Source: Branchiostoma lanceolatum
Taxonomy: Eukaryota > Chordata > Leptocardii > Amphioxiformes > Branchiostomatidae
Direction of reading: 5' to 3'
Assembly (NCBI RefSeq): GCF_035083965.1
Contig: NC_089724.1
Span: forward strand, 16,114,410 to 16,178,409
Length of the DNA stretch: 64,000 nt
Shown in pieces: positions 42,793 through 55,100 of this stretch; the first letter of the stretch is position 1; each line of letters starts with the position of its first letter. Under the pieces are notes generated by a model that was not told the origin of the DNA, did not search any database, and saw only the letters and a program-made list of their open reading frames with translations. The position numbers and the translations under genes were made by a program.

Positions 42793-45700
42793 TCAAAACT
42801 TCCGTGCGTGGATGATTAAGACACGGAAAGTCCACTCCACTCTACCAGCCTGATCTATCCTAACGCTACAGCCTGAAGCATCAGTCATACTCCTGGCGCT
42901 GGCCCACCAGTCGGAGAGGAAGTCGGCCTGCTCCTCCTCCGGGATGTAGCGGAGGCCCAAAAAGGGCAGCATGGCACTGATGGTGTCTTCTTCTGAACCG
43001 TACCAATGGCGCAAGAGGGGACAGTCACACGACAGCACCTAAAACAACAAGTACCAAATATTTCATCCGGCAATTCTTGTGATCTAATCTTTATAACAGG
43101 TCATCGAAAACTAAATTTAGTTACTATACACACAGAAATAAGCATATATATTATATATCTATGATGTTTTATGTTAGGAAAAGCACGAGTCTGAAAGACC
43201 GACCCTGCGAGTACAGAACACAAGGTGCAGAAGGTCAACACGTTCCTCAACATTTCCGATAGAAATGATATAGTGTGAGGTTTTTCCTGATCTCTTTCTG
43301 ACAAATCCCTCATTTATCTAGGCGTACCAGTGGCACCGATGTACGCTCATGCGGCGAGTCATCATCCCTTTCTTTGGGCCGATGGTTTCCAAATGGCTTC
43401 AAAGGTACATGATACCCGGGCCGTCCCGTACAGCAAAACGTAAAATAGAAGTAAAACATATAGGCCTGGTCCATCATGCCGGTAGTCATTCATTCTAGAT
43501 ATTGACAGACATTCAATAAAGAAGTTCTTCTTTAGGCCACAGCAAGTAATTTTTATGGATGACATCAGCGCGCTCATTAATTTTCGCCTGATTTCGAAAT
43601 AAAAAACAAGAAATTTCATTGCCCTCCGACGGTGATCAACATGCCAAAAATGGGCAAATATGTCGTAAACGTTGACAGTCTAAGGTGTTTCATTGCATAT
43701 GAATACCCAGTGTAGTTCCTGCCCATGATGGTATGACAAGCTGTTTTCTGCGTTTGTTCTAGATCTAGCAAGGACATTATATAAATAATGGGGGGGGGGG
43801 GGGTCTAGTTAATTGAGCTGTATACACAAGGTGTTTCATAACATATGAATACCCAGTGTAGTTGCTTCAGATGATGGTATACGTACAACAAGCTCTTTTC
43901 TGCATTTGTTGTAGTTGGTCTATTGAGATGTATACACATCTACAAGGACATGTTTCCTGTTGAATCAAGGAGGTTTTATATTATATTTGAAACCTCATTG
44001 GCTAAATACAGGAATAAAAGACCTGTTGGTCATGATATCATATTTCGTCGCCTCAATTCTTGTTTAACAAGATTCATGATCTCAAAATTTGAAAATATAG
44101 GAATATTGTTTTTTTTGCCCGCCTTGTTTTTTTTTCGCCCTATCTCATTAATTTTGGGGTCTGCGGAGGATGTCATCCATAAAATTTACTTGCTGTAGCC
44201 TTACCTCAAATCCGCTGTCTTTGGCCAATCCACGCAGCCCCTCGCGATCGTCCACAGACCAGGGCATCATTCGAGGACAACCAGCCAGGTACTTTCCCCA
44301 TCTGTGATGAGACGACATGAGCCGGGTTGTCACCATCAACACGTTGTCGTCCGTCGGTACGATCATGAAGAGTTGTCCACCAGGTTTTAGACAGGCGCTG
44401 ATGTTTTCTAAGGCGCTTGCCTTATCCTTTATTAGATGTAGGACGTAGAGGCTCACTGCCTTGTCGAAGGACTGTCGCCAGGCTGGCTCCAGCTCAGACG
44501 AATACTGTACGTCAGCCACGCAGAACGACAGATTTCTGTTTTGTGCGTTTTCCTTTGTGTATCTGAAAAATGAAAGTGACAACTATTGATCATCACCTTT
44601 TTTGCGTTTCGGCGCATGCGCGCCGGAACGCATTGTCCTGGCTTTTACCTTCAAGGAAGGAACCAGGGAAGCTTGGTTCAACATTGTGTCGCACACAATA
44701 AGACCTTATATGGCAATACGTTCTCAAATCCTTGTATAGCCGTTACCTTATATGGCAAGAGAGCACGAAAATGCAGGCAGGCTAGATTTGCATGTGACAC
44801 AGGACGGCGACCGCATGTAACTGCTACAACTGTTCGGAAATATCATTGCATTGTGGTTTCGGACTTTGATATCCTGAAAAATGACCATATTACATCTATT
44901 CCACAAGATTGCAGAAGAAAAAAAATGATTTCGTCAAGAAAACGACCAAAAATCGGCATAAATGATACCATATAGTGAGGTTATAGCATTACGTCCAGAA
45001 TGAAAAGTTACGTACCGCAGCTTGGCCGATCTGGCAACGCGAAGCACTTCGGACCCAGACGATCCGGGTTCGTCTCCGTGCATGGATTTTTTTTTTCTTT
45101 TTAGATATTGAATATCAAAAATATATATTGATATTATATTAATCTATCAATATCAAATTTATGAATATCATTTTTTTTCATTAATAAATAAAGAAATATT
45201 CTATATTTGTTATTTTCAAATATTCATTTTATATATACAAGGCCTTTGTCTTATGAACAGGACTTCATAGATTCCAAACCCGGCATTCGAATTTTTCTGT
45301 TCATTGTAATGGAAAATACCGTGCAGCGGCTCCTATGCGCGGTAAGATGATTCTTGCAAAACACTCGCCACTAAACTTCTATCCCCGATGTAAACAGAGG
45401 CTCTTGATGTTGTTTGCAAAACAGCGATTCTTTGTTACAGTAGCAAATGCTCCATTGTTCAGTATCGACTTCATTCAGACAACACGGACGTGGAAAGTGG
45501 CGCCCCTCGGCACAAAACTATGGGAATTTTCATGAATTTTAGCAAAATTACCCAGGAAAATAAGGAAGAAATGTTGTAAATGCGGAAACCAGAATAATAC
45601 GGATGAGGTAGCTGTTGATTTGTTTGACATTTGGTAGTCATTTTAGATAGAACCTTAGCTGTTATGAACTTCTATTTCACTTAATTACCATAGTGCTGAT

Positions 45701-46718
45701 GATTCAATGGTGCTTTTTCAAATTTTATGTTTTATTGCGTGCCATGTACATAATTACATTGATAGCTTTTATAATGAGCCTATTATACATTTTACAAATA
45801 AGTACAAGTTGTAGGCCAAGACCAGCTTTTTCAAAAGCACTTAAGTTAAGTGACGTAACTTCAAAATTGCTTTCCCCAATCTGCCTTTCTCTATTAAAAC
45901 AGTACTCATTTCCCAAAATGACAATTTTTCTTATAGACTGAACAGTCCTTGAGTGACTTCCTCTGGCAGATTTTACTTCAAGTAAAGGGAAAAGACAATT
46001 CACACTTATAAACGTAGCCGAAACGCCAGCTTTTTTTAAAAGCTCTTGTTTTCTTGCGGTAGCAATACTGATGCCATAGACTGACGTGGCTACCCGAGGA
46101 CACTATGTGGGGTTACCTCCGGTCAATCGGCGACTCTGAAACAACGTTAACGTTTTTCATCCGTCCGTGGCAAAAACAGATCATCAACATTGTACGAAAA
46201 GGATAATCTCCAAGCAGATCTAACGGTTGCAAAGACCGTATTCAACTGGCAAAAGGAGTTTTTATTGCAACCCAACTTAGATCTGCTTGGAGATTACAAA
46301 AAGGACACATTGCTTGGAGACCATACGACAGCTTACTAGTCTCTGTTTACCTGTAGAAAATATTGTCATATTTCATACATTCTCATATGTTGCTCTAAAG
46401 AAGTATCCAGCAATAAACTTATAAAAGACATAGTGCAAGAGTGAATGAAGTATTTCGCCTTGTTCTTTTTTTAATGCCTGGAAGTCAAGGGGAAGAGAAT
46501 TTTCTTTCCTACCGTATGAAATCAGGTGACAAGTCTATCCCAACCACTGATTTGACTCCTAGCTGTGCGATGTACTGCGTTGTTCGTCCCGTGCCGCACC
46601 CCACGTCAAGCACGCTGTCTTCCCTCTCCCACTGCAAATACTGCGCCATTATCTGATGGACGTGTACGCTCTGCAACGAACTGTTCTCGGCGTAGAATGC
46701 AGCATCGGTGGTGTCCAT
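42793..46718 (-). CDS. JHAMT-like SAM-dependent methyltransferase
   Basis: Minus-strand exons 46718..46513, 44562..44205 and 43038..42793 join in phase to 269 residues, matching the ~270-280 usual for juvenile-hormone-acid-methyltransferase-like proteins. The start MDTTDAAFYAENSSLQ is followed by motif I (VLDVGCGTGRTT, SAM glycine loop) and GIDLSPDFIR (acidic loop). Next come the FDKAVSLYVLHLIKD block, LKPGGQLFMIVP and a C-terminal cap ending TFRVLIIHARKF. Chordate members carry the insect enzyme's name by similarity only; the substrate is unknown and probably not juvenile hormone. Reading through the second intron would give a different tail (VRLQQVNFMDDILRRPQN, stop), so an intron-retained form is conceivable. 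Head-to-head with INTS3, 1.26 kb apart. Confidence 0.82.
43681..43925 (+). repeat. Tandem duplication (~147-bp unit) in intron
   Basis: The block aaggtgtttcat, atatgaatacccagtgtagtt, gatgatggtat, caagctgttttctg appears twice, starting near 43683 and 43830. A run of 14-15 G bases (about 43789-43803) separates the copies, a likely assembly weak spot. Confidence 0.75.
45008..45085 (+). pseudogene. Possible decayed tRNA-Arg-like sequence
   Basis: It contains tggccgatctggcaacgcga (D-arm-like), cacttcggaccca (similar to the CTTCGGA anticodon loop of tRNA-Arg) and ccgggttcgtctcc (B-box-like), followed by a T-run. The stems do not pair well enough for a working tRNA. It may be a SINE head. Confidence 0.25.
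46204..46296. mobile_element. Palindromic MITE (93 bp), CTCCAAGCAGAT ends
   Basis: Inverted ends taatctccaagcagatct and agatctgcttggagatta. Inner sequence ggttgcaaagaccg / tttttattgcaaccc pairs partly. It lies in intron 1 of the JHAMT-like gene. Same terminal family as 20828-20979 but with AATCT in place of ACTCT. Confidence 0.8.
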
Positions 46719-47980
46719 TGTAGGTATGTCGATGTAGTTTTCCAGTTGTTATTTGTTGAAGAATATTCTAGTTCTGCCACACACTTTGTGTAGACAACAC
46801 TGGTACTGGCCAATAATACTGTGGCCAACTCCATTTTATGACAATATTGTGGCCTTGGCACAATCTCATGACAACACTGTGGCCTTGGTACTCTTTTGTG
46901 TGGCTACATGGATGATTCACTCATTTACGTTTTGAAGTCTCTTCACTCCGGACCGGTCACCTACTCAGAAAACCTTTGTTTTGGCAAGGACACACAGCTG
47001 TCCTTCACTTCAGTGGGTGGATAACATCATCGGTCATTGACCGGCGACTAGGCATGGAGCGGAAGTGACGCGCGTGCATTTCCTGTCCTGATGACGCGAA
47101 CGAACGTCGAAGTAGGACGTCGAGTTGACGCATAGGTGCAGTTCTAGCCTTACAGACCGGTCTTACGCAGCTTACATTTACCGTACAAAATTGGTAAAGG
47201 GGGTATACTGGTTATGCGAAACAAACAAACTACTGTAACTAACAAGTCTATTAAAGTCCTTGGTCTAACAAACAAACAAACAAACAAACAAACAAACAGT
47301 AACACATACGGCAGGTCAATGTTCATGACAAAGCCAAATTCTACAGTGACTATTTCATCTAGATACATGTACTTCTAGTCGTTTGATAAAAATTGATCAT
47401 TTGTAGCATTTGATATGACCTATAAAGGTCGAGCGGCACAAGGTATGTTATACGTCTCCTTGCTGTTTCTGTAGCAAAATTTGTTTTCGAAGAGATGAAG
47501 ACGTAGAAATAGATGAAGTCGGAGAAATAAATGAAACGGAGATAAGTGACAATCATTAGCTAATCAAGAATTTTTTGTTTCAAGTTAATATGAAAGGTTG
47601 AAACGAAGTGTCTATGTCAATAAACTAACCATTTATGGTCATGTATCAGATCAAGTTTGTGAAATAAATCTTTCAATTTCGGGAAAGATCTGACTACAGG
47701 TCGAAGAACGCCTAAATGTTAGGTTACCTCTAGCAGTTTACCTTCAAACTGCAGCTTTTGTTCCTGTCACCAACCTAAGAGAAGGTGCCAGCAACTTTTT
47801 GTGACTTCCCACATAACATGTGCACGGACAATCAGTATGAGGCTGTGATAACATCTATTTGTCTGCTATAGCGATAAGAATCGTAAGGCGGCGCTTTTGT
47901 ACGGTGTCAACAACGATTCGCACGCCAACAGACCGTTCAAACTGGTGCCAGGGTTTTTGTGCAGGACTTTGGCTGGAGCT
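46719..47980. other. Head-to-head promoter region, JHAMT-like / INTS3
   Basis: About 1.26 kb between divergent starts. It contains an (AAAC)n tract at about 47267-47298 and short direct repeats (aatattgtggcc / aacactgtggcc near 46845-46890). The frame is open upstream of the INTS3 ATG from about 47860 but has no upstream ATG. No TATA box is evident. Confidence 0.45.
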
Positions 47981-50900
47981 ATGGAGCCGAACCAGCCTCC
48001 AAAGACACGATTGTACGAGGTAGGGTCTCTGGACCCAAAGGACGAGCTAGAGGAGGTAAGTTATCGACATTTGTGGGCGCTCGAAAAAAGAATAGCTGTG
48101 CACAGGTCGCTAGCAGCTACAGGGTGCATAGTGGGGAGGGGGGCAGACACTCTTACCAAGATCTCCCACACTTCGTTCATGATAGGAGTCTATAGGACAT
48201 ATCTATAGATCTGACTGTCTGGTGTCTGTTTGTAACATTTACTACCAATTCACTCAACCGTTAAGACTTAATGCACGCCATTCTGTATTGCTTAGTTGAA
48301 ATATTCTAAGGTGGGACCTGTGTGCTTTTTGTAGCCCACTTGTAAACTCCACTTCCTCATGAATTTTGAATATCAACTCTACTTTATTACTTCTACAATC
48401 AATACAGAAACCGAGTTCCTAACATGAAGATTCTCACAAGCATAGACATGCACTTATAAATGGGATGTACGAATAGGGATCATATATCTAATATTCCTTA
48501 TGTTGTTGAAAGAGGAAGTTCTGGATAACCTCTGACCTTAACAGTACTGTATGTACTGCAATTGATGCCAATAATGCATAACCAGTGATAGTAGTAATAC
48601 AGCAGAATCACACCTACTGTTACATCATTGGCAATCACATTAAAGATCTGGCATTTTTGGCATCTCACCAAAGCAATTCCTGATAATCAGATTGAATGCT
48701 AACAGTTGAATCTTTCTGTGTTTTGACTTGTAGAAACTAGAACGTTGCCATGAGACCTACACAGCGCTGGTGACAGGACTGTCCGACAGAGAAGCTCACG
48801 ATGCCCTGAATGCGATGGTAAGAACTGTTACAACTTTCACTTTTCTACTGTTGAGTGACTTTCTACTGTCAAATCTTTTCCTGAGTATATATTATATATC
48901 ATCATTGTACTTTCCTGGAAAATGATATCGTAACAAAGGTGTGTCACTCTTTTGTAAGTGTGTTGCATATAATTTCATTTTTATGTGAAGACAGCTGCAT
49001 GTGTAGGTGTGCAGGTGTGAAATGTGTCACCTGTTTTACTTCCTGGAAAAATAATATTGTACCTCTTGTGAAAGCTTGGAAATTGTGATGTGTGGAATTT
49101 CATTATTATATGAAGGCAGCTGTAGGTGTAGGTGTGAAATATTTTACCTGTGTTTCAGGTGTGCAAAGGAATGCAGGAGCATGAGGAGATCACTATGGGT
49201 CTGCTGTACAGCATCCTGGTGGAATCTACAAGTGCTCAAAAGGTTGGTTTCTTTTTCATTCATTCATTCATCTGTCCATTTATTCACTAATCTTTCCTTC
49301 TCTGTTTCACTTCCTCTCATCCTTGTTTTTCTTTTGCTTTTTCCCGCTCTCTCTTTTTCTCTCTACTGTATCTTTATTTCCAGTTTGTGCTCTTAGATCT
49401 ACCTTCATAAAATACTTGACTCTCCAAATAGATGCTAATTGATTTCTTCTTCCTATCTCATTTAATTCAGTCTATAGTGGGGGGGGAGTAGACTTTTACA
49501 CATCAGCATTATAGAAAGACATTGTATGAACATGCTACATTTTTCACTAGGTACCAGTGCTAGTAGCATGTAGAATATCTGTAACTTTGTCTTTTATGCA
49601 CTACTCCCAGTCTCTGAGCGACCTGACGCTCATCACGAGGGACGGACTGGGACTGGTGCTGGTCAAACTGAACCAACTCGTCACTGACCACTTCTCCAAA
49701 CTACTGGAGTCTGTCCGGACACAGGTAAGAAGTGTGATATCTATATTATTCATCTTTATCACTCTCAGTGTTTGAAGTTTGTGGTTGAAACAATTTTGTA
49801 GTAGTGTAGAAATACAAAATACATATTCATGGTGTCATGATATTGTAGTTAGAGGTCGCCGCGGAAGCCCTGAAAGTAAATCCACTGCAAACATTTCAAG
49901 ATATACCGTAGTCTAACATTTAGTGTATATAGATATACAAATTACAATAGACAGATGAAAGTGTGCATTTTTCCAAAGTGTTAGGACGATCCAAGAAGAT
50001 TTTTTGTTTTGTTATACTATATTTGGCATAAATTGTGCTGTTTTACTTTCACTCCAAGATTTCCGATATTATGGATAGCATAGAAAACAGTTTGACATTT
50101 AGTTTGAATTTTGATACAGTTATACTTTATATTTCCAAGCATCTTGTTTTATCCTGCTCTAGCATTGCCATTTTCCTGGTTGAAAGGGCCCTTAGTTAGT
50201 ACAAGAAAAATTATGATGTGTGCGGATGTTTCACCTGTATTGTTCCCTCCCAGGTTCTTTGGTTGACCCGAGAACTGATTAAGACATCTGTAGTAGGAAC
50301 AGACGGCATCTGCCTCTCACTTCTCAAACAGATCATAGGTCAGTAGGCGTCCTGGAACTCATTTTTACTGTAAAATGTCAAATTTTAGCAAGGTTTTCTT
50401 GTGGACATATTAGGAGCGTTTTGTTCTCAGTTCTGGAAAACGGCTGGGTGTCACGTAAACCATCTTTAGTTGCTTACCCATTCCAAAGTCACTGAAATAT
50501 AGCTTTGCAAAATACAATTTGAAGCATTTTACAGTATTTAGATTTGAGCAATAATTCTGCAATTACTAACTGAAAATCTCCACAGGAGGAGACATTTCCC
50601 AGAAGAATGTGTGGCTGGCAGAATCTGTGCTAGATGTCCTCCATGATAACAGGTATGGAATTGGAAATGTCTTCATTCAAATCCATGTTCAGAAGAACAA
50701 CATGTTTTATGTTTTGATTTTAGGATGTACTTTGCATTACCAGGAAATTTCCTCACATAACTCTTCAACTTGCTCAACTTTGTATGTATAGTATACTGAA
50801 CATCACCGTGTGATTAAAAGGTATCGTTCTAATCGTAGATAGCAAAAAATTGTACTTCATTTTGTCCTTCCTTTTTTCTGACAATCCCATATACATAAAG

Positions 50901-52157
50901 AACTTTTGGATGGAGTTAACATAAACATTTTTTAGATACATGTACTATGATGTAGATATCCCTAATCTTCCTTCAGCTAGTATGTTACGATAATTTTTTC
51001 TCTACATTCTGCCCCCCTCCCCAATCTTCAGACCATGGCTGGACAAACACCCTGTGCTGGTGTCCATTTCTGTCTACACATATCTACGACTGGTCGAGGA
51101 CCACGGCGCCCAGGGGTTAGCTGGGCTGAGGCAAAAAGAAGTGGACTTTTGTGTTACACTACTCCGAGAAAAGGTCCGTAGTAGTCAATATCTTACTTTT
51201 GTAAATGTTGATTTTCTGAAACTCTGAACTATGAATTACATGTACAATATAGATACTGTATTGATTTTTTTTGCTTTTCACATCTGAATTATTCTGATTT
51301 GAAATAACTGTATTTTCTCATAGTGGACAGACTGTGCCGTGATTGGTCTGTTTTGAAATAACTGTCCTTTCTCATAGTGGACAGACTGTGCTGTGATTGG
51401 TCGGGATCTGATCCGCTTGCTACAGCACGTTGCCCGCATCCCAGAATTCGAGCGTCTGTGGCGAGACATGATCGTAAACCCACAATCACTCAGCCCCCAA
51501 TTCACTGGCAAGTAGACCTTCATCACAAGTTAGAAAAATAGATATTCAAAGAAAGTTTAAACCTTAGAATTAGATAGGATTCTCTTGAGGACTGGAGTAA
51601 TGAAAGTTTGTATTTTACGTTGAAGTACTACCTACATTTAGCTGCAGTAGACATTGCAAACATTCTGTAGAATTGCTTTTGTGTTTTGGAATTGACTATT
51701 GCAATAACATTGTAACTATGATTTGCTTACACTGTACTTTGCATGCTTTGAAACTTTTTAAAACAAACTTTGATGACAAATAATTAACCATGTTTGTATT
51801 GTATACGTTTTCTAGGCCTGTCCCAGCTGATGACGTTACGAACGTCTCGTAAGTTCCTGGCCTGCCGCCTGACTCCAGAAATGGAGAACAAACTGCACTT
51901 CATCACTTCTAAGGTTCGAGTCACAGTCTGTTCCCGAGTGAAAGTGATCTCAAACAAGTTTAGCTCAAATGAACTCAATGAACAGTTGAGCTTATCTTCC
52001 ACTGGTCTTGATAGAGAGGACATGTGATGATTGATATGATATTTGTTTCATTCTGCAGGTTCGATTTGGTCAACAACAGAGATATCAGGACTGGTTTCAG
52101 AAACAGGTTAGAAGATATTTTAAATATTTTCTCATAAACAATTGATTGATTTATTGG

Positions 52158-52194
<37 letters not shown>

Positions 52195-55100
52195 ATGTTC
52201 TACTTCTAGAGAAGCATTTTCCCAAATCATTTTATTCATCCTTCTACTGATTATCAATGTCTAGGCCAGTTATTAGGTGTTGTCAAAGCAACTTTTCTAT
52301 CCAGTTTTATAAAAGTACTATTAAAGAGTATAAGTAACAATGATTTTTGTTGAAATTGCCACTGATGATTTCCTCCTCCTGTGCAGTATTTGAGTACCCC
52401 AGACAGCCAGTCGCTACGCTGTGACCTGATTCGCTACATCTGCGGCGTCATCCATCCCTCCAATGAGATCCTGTGCTCCGACATTGTCCCCCGCTGGGCT
52501 CTGATTGGCTGGTTGCTCATGTCATGCAAGGTAACATTTTCGCTTAACCGTCACCAAGTTATTAGATCTCCACAAACGTGTTGTAGCCATTGTAGAAATT
52601 ATGCACATGCATCAGTTTGAAAAGGATTTCCAGAGGGGATAAAGAGTAACAGCCATACATAACCATATATGGAGATTGACTGTTCCAAGGCTGTACAGTC
52701 TGGCTCCCCGTGAGGTTTATTGAAAAAAAAGTCCTCAAGTTAAAAATATCCCTGTCTCTAATTCCTTATGCTGTAGCCAAAGATACATTTTGGTGTAGAT
52801 TTCTTGAGACAGATGGTTGGAAAATGGCTTGCCAAATTGACTCCTCACAAGTGTCCAAAGTTGACTTGAAACTTTTTTCCTTACAGTCCAATGTTGCAGC
52901 ATCCAACGCCAAACTGTCGCTGTTCTATGATTGGTTGTTCTACCAGCCTGACAAGGACAGCATCATGAATATAGGTATGTCCATCTAAAGTAAAGGGTTT
53001 GTAACAAGATTTTAAGAAGGACACGACCCATATATTCTGCTGTTTATTTGAATTTAAGAATGTGGGTAACTTTTAGTAACAACTATCATACAGATTACAG
53101 ATGCCAAAGAAGAAACTGCAAAGAGTTTTCACTCTTAAACCATGCAGAAATGAGGAACTTTTTCATTTGGGGGCAACCATGTGTAAGTGTAACTATATCT
53201 TTTCTTCTCTTTCAGAACCTGCTATTTTAGTGATGCACCATTCTCTGCGCTCCCATCCCCACATAACAGCTACACTTCTGGACTTCTTGTGTCGGGTAGG
53301 TTTTTAAAGAATTGAAACAATTGATGTTGTTCTTCAACTCAGACACAAAGCTATCAAATATGTGAGGATTTTTCTTTCCTCGACTCAGACACAAAATCAT
53401 TGAATGATACATGAGTAAGACATGCTTTTACTTCAAGGCATACATTTATATCTAGAATACACAGACTTGTCTTGTACAGCACTAGTACAGTGTCCAAAAA
53501 GATATTTTAACCTATCTTAGCACGATAGGTTAAATATTGTGGTAACGAATTAAGTGTTCACGTCGTGTTGCAGATCATTCCGAACTTCTTCCCACCGTAT
53601 GAAGCTCAAGTGAGACAAGGAATCTACACTTCCTTGAGGCAGATCTTAGAAAAAAGGGTTCTACCGTAAGTCAACAAATTATTGCAATCAGTGAAATGAG
53701 ACGACTGTTCAAAATTTTTTTTATTTGTAGTTTTTAGATTTATCTATTTATTCATAATGTCTCCAACCCAGTGGACGATATAGCAGAAAAGGTGTTCCTT
53801 GTCAAGGCCACCATATATTAGTTCTTGTGGAATTATGTTTCTAAATTCCTAACTACAACTGGTCATAGATTTACTTATAAGTCCAACCAAAATGTCATGT
53901 TTTACAATATTGCATATGAAATATTTCCATATCAGGTCACTGTCCCCACTGTTTGACAACCCCAAGCTAGACAAGGATTTGAGAGTCATGATTAGAGACA
54001 AGTTTTCTGAGTTCTGTACAACCACAGGTGAGTGAGTTTGTCTGGAATCATAGGAGTTGATCGCTATACAACAGTCATGTAAAATTCATCTAGTTATTTT
54101 TAGCGACTTGAGTTTTGTCTTCTTTCAGCATTGTGAAGTTTTTTCTTTGACTTCCATCAGTTACTATTTAGGTGTTGTCATGCTGCTTAGAACTACAAGG
54201 GGGCTCTGTTAGTTATTCCGTCCTGTTTATTGTTTTCCATTCATTGCCTTTTTTGGTTGGTCATCAAATGTTGCGATCATCTAAACTTGGAAAGAACAAC
54301 TGCACATATTACTTTATCAGAGAATGATTTGTCTGTATATTTTGCAGTTCCTTTGTTACTTGCTAGGGGCATATATGTATTGCAATAATTATAAGTTTCT
54401 CTTGTGTGTCGGCTAAATCTCAATTGCTAAGCCATATATACAGTTGTACACTCTAGTTGTGCTATCGTTGTTTCATAAATGTTTGAAAGTCTCTGTGACT
54501 CTTCTTTACCTTACACTCACTTCTTTACCTTAGCAACAACAGCAGCTACTAAAGTTCCAGTGGAGGAACCGTTGTTGGTTAAACCAGAAATTGTCCTCAT
54601 CAGTTCCGAGAACGACAAGAACAACGACAGGGAGTACGTCGGAGAGGTGGCCTTCAGCGATGACGAAGAAGAGGAGGTTGGGGGTAAGACAGCGTTCTAC
54701 TCCAAAATTATAAAGTATATTCCACAAAATAAAGTGAGGGATTGAAAGAAAGGGGAAAAAACTTTTGTGAAGATAAAGGGCAGAAAGGCTTGCAAATTCG
54801 ACTTGGCAAAGTGATCTTGTGGTTGATTACTTAGAATCTAAAGGTTATGGGTTCCAACCCCAAACAGGCCCCAATGTTGTGCCCTTGGGAAAGCCACTTT
54901 ACACCTATTTCCTTACTCGACTCTGGTCAAAAGAGTACCTAGCCTTGGTTAGGGACATCCTCTCAGATGAGATGTAAAGCCAGAGGCCACGTGTTTGAGG
55001 AGAAACACACTTTGAGCAAGTTTTAAAAAATCAACATACTTCAGTCCAGTCTTACTCAGATGATGTACTTATTGTACAAAACTGGTGTGTTATGCCTAAA

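Noticed and set aside
42560-42853. Thr/His-rich 97-codon frame
   Set aside because: Translation of a (CA)n tract.
45008-45085. Functional tRNA-Arg gene
   Set aside because: Arg-like anticodon loop and B box are visible, but acceptor and anticodon stems do not pair; listed only as a possible pseudogene or SINE head.
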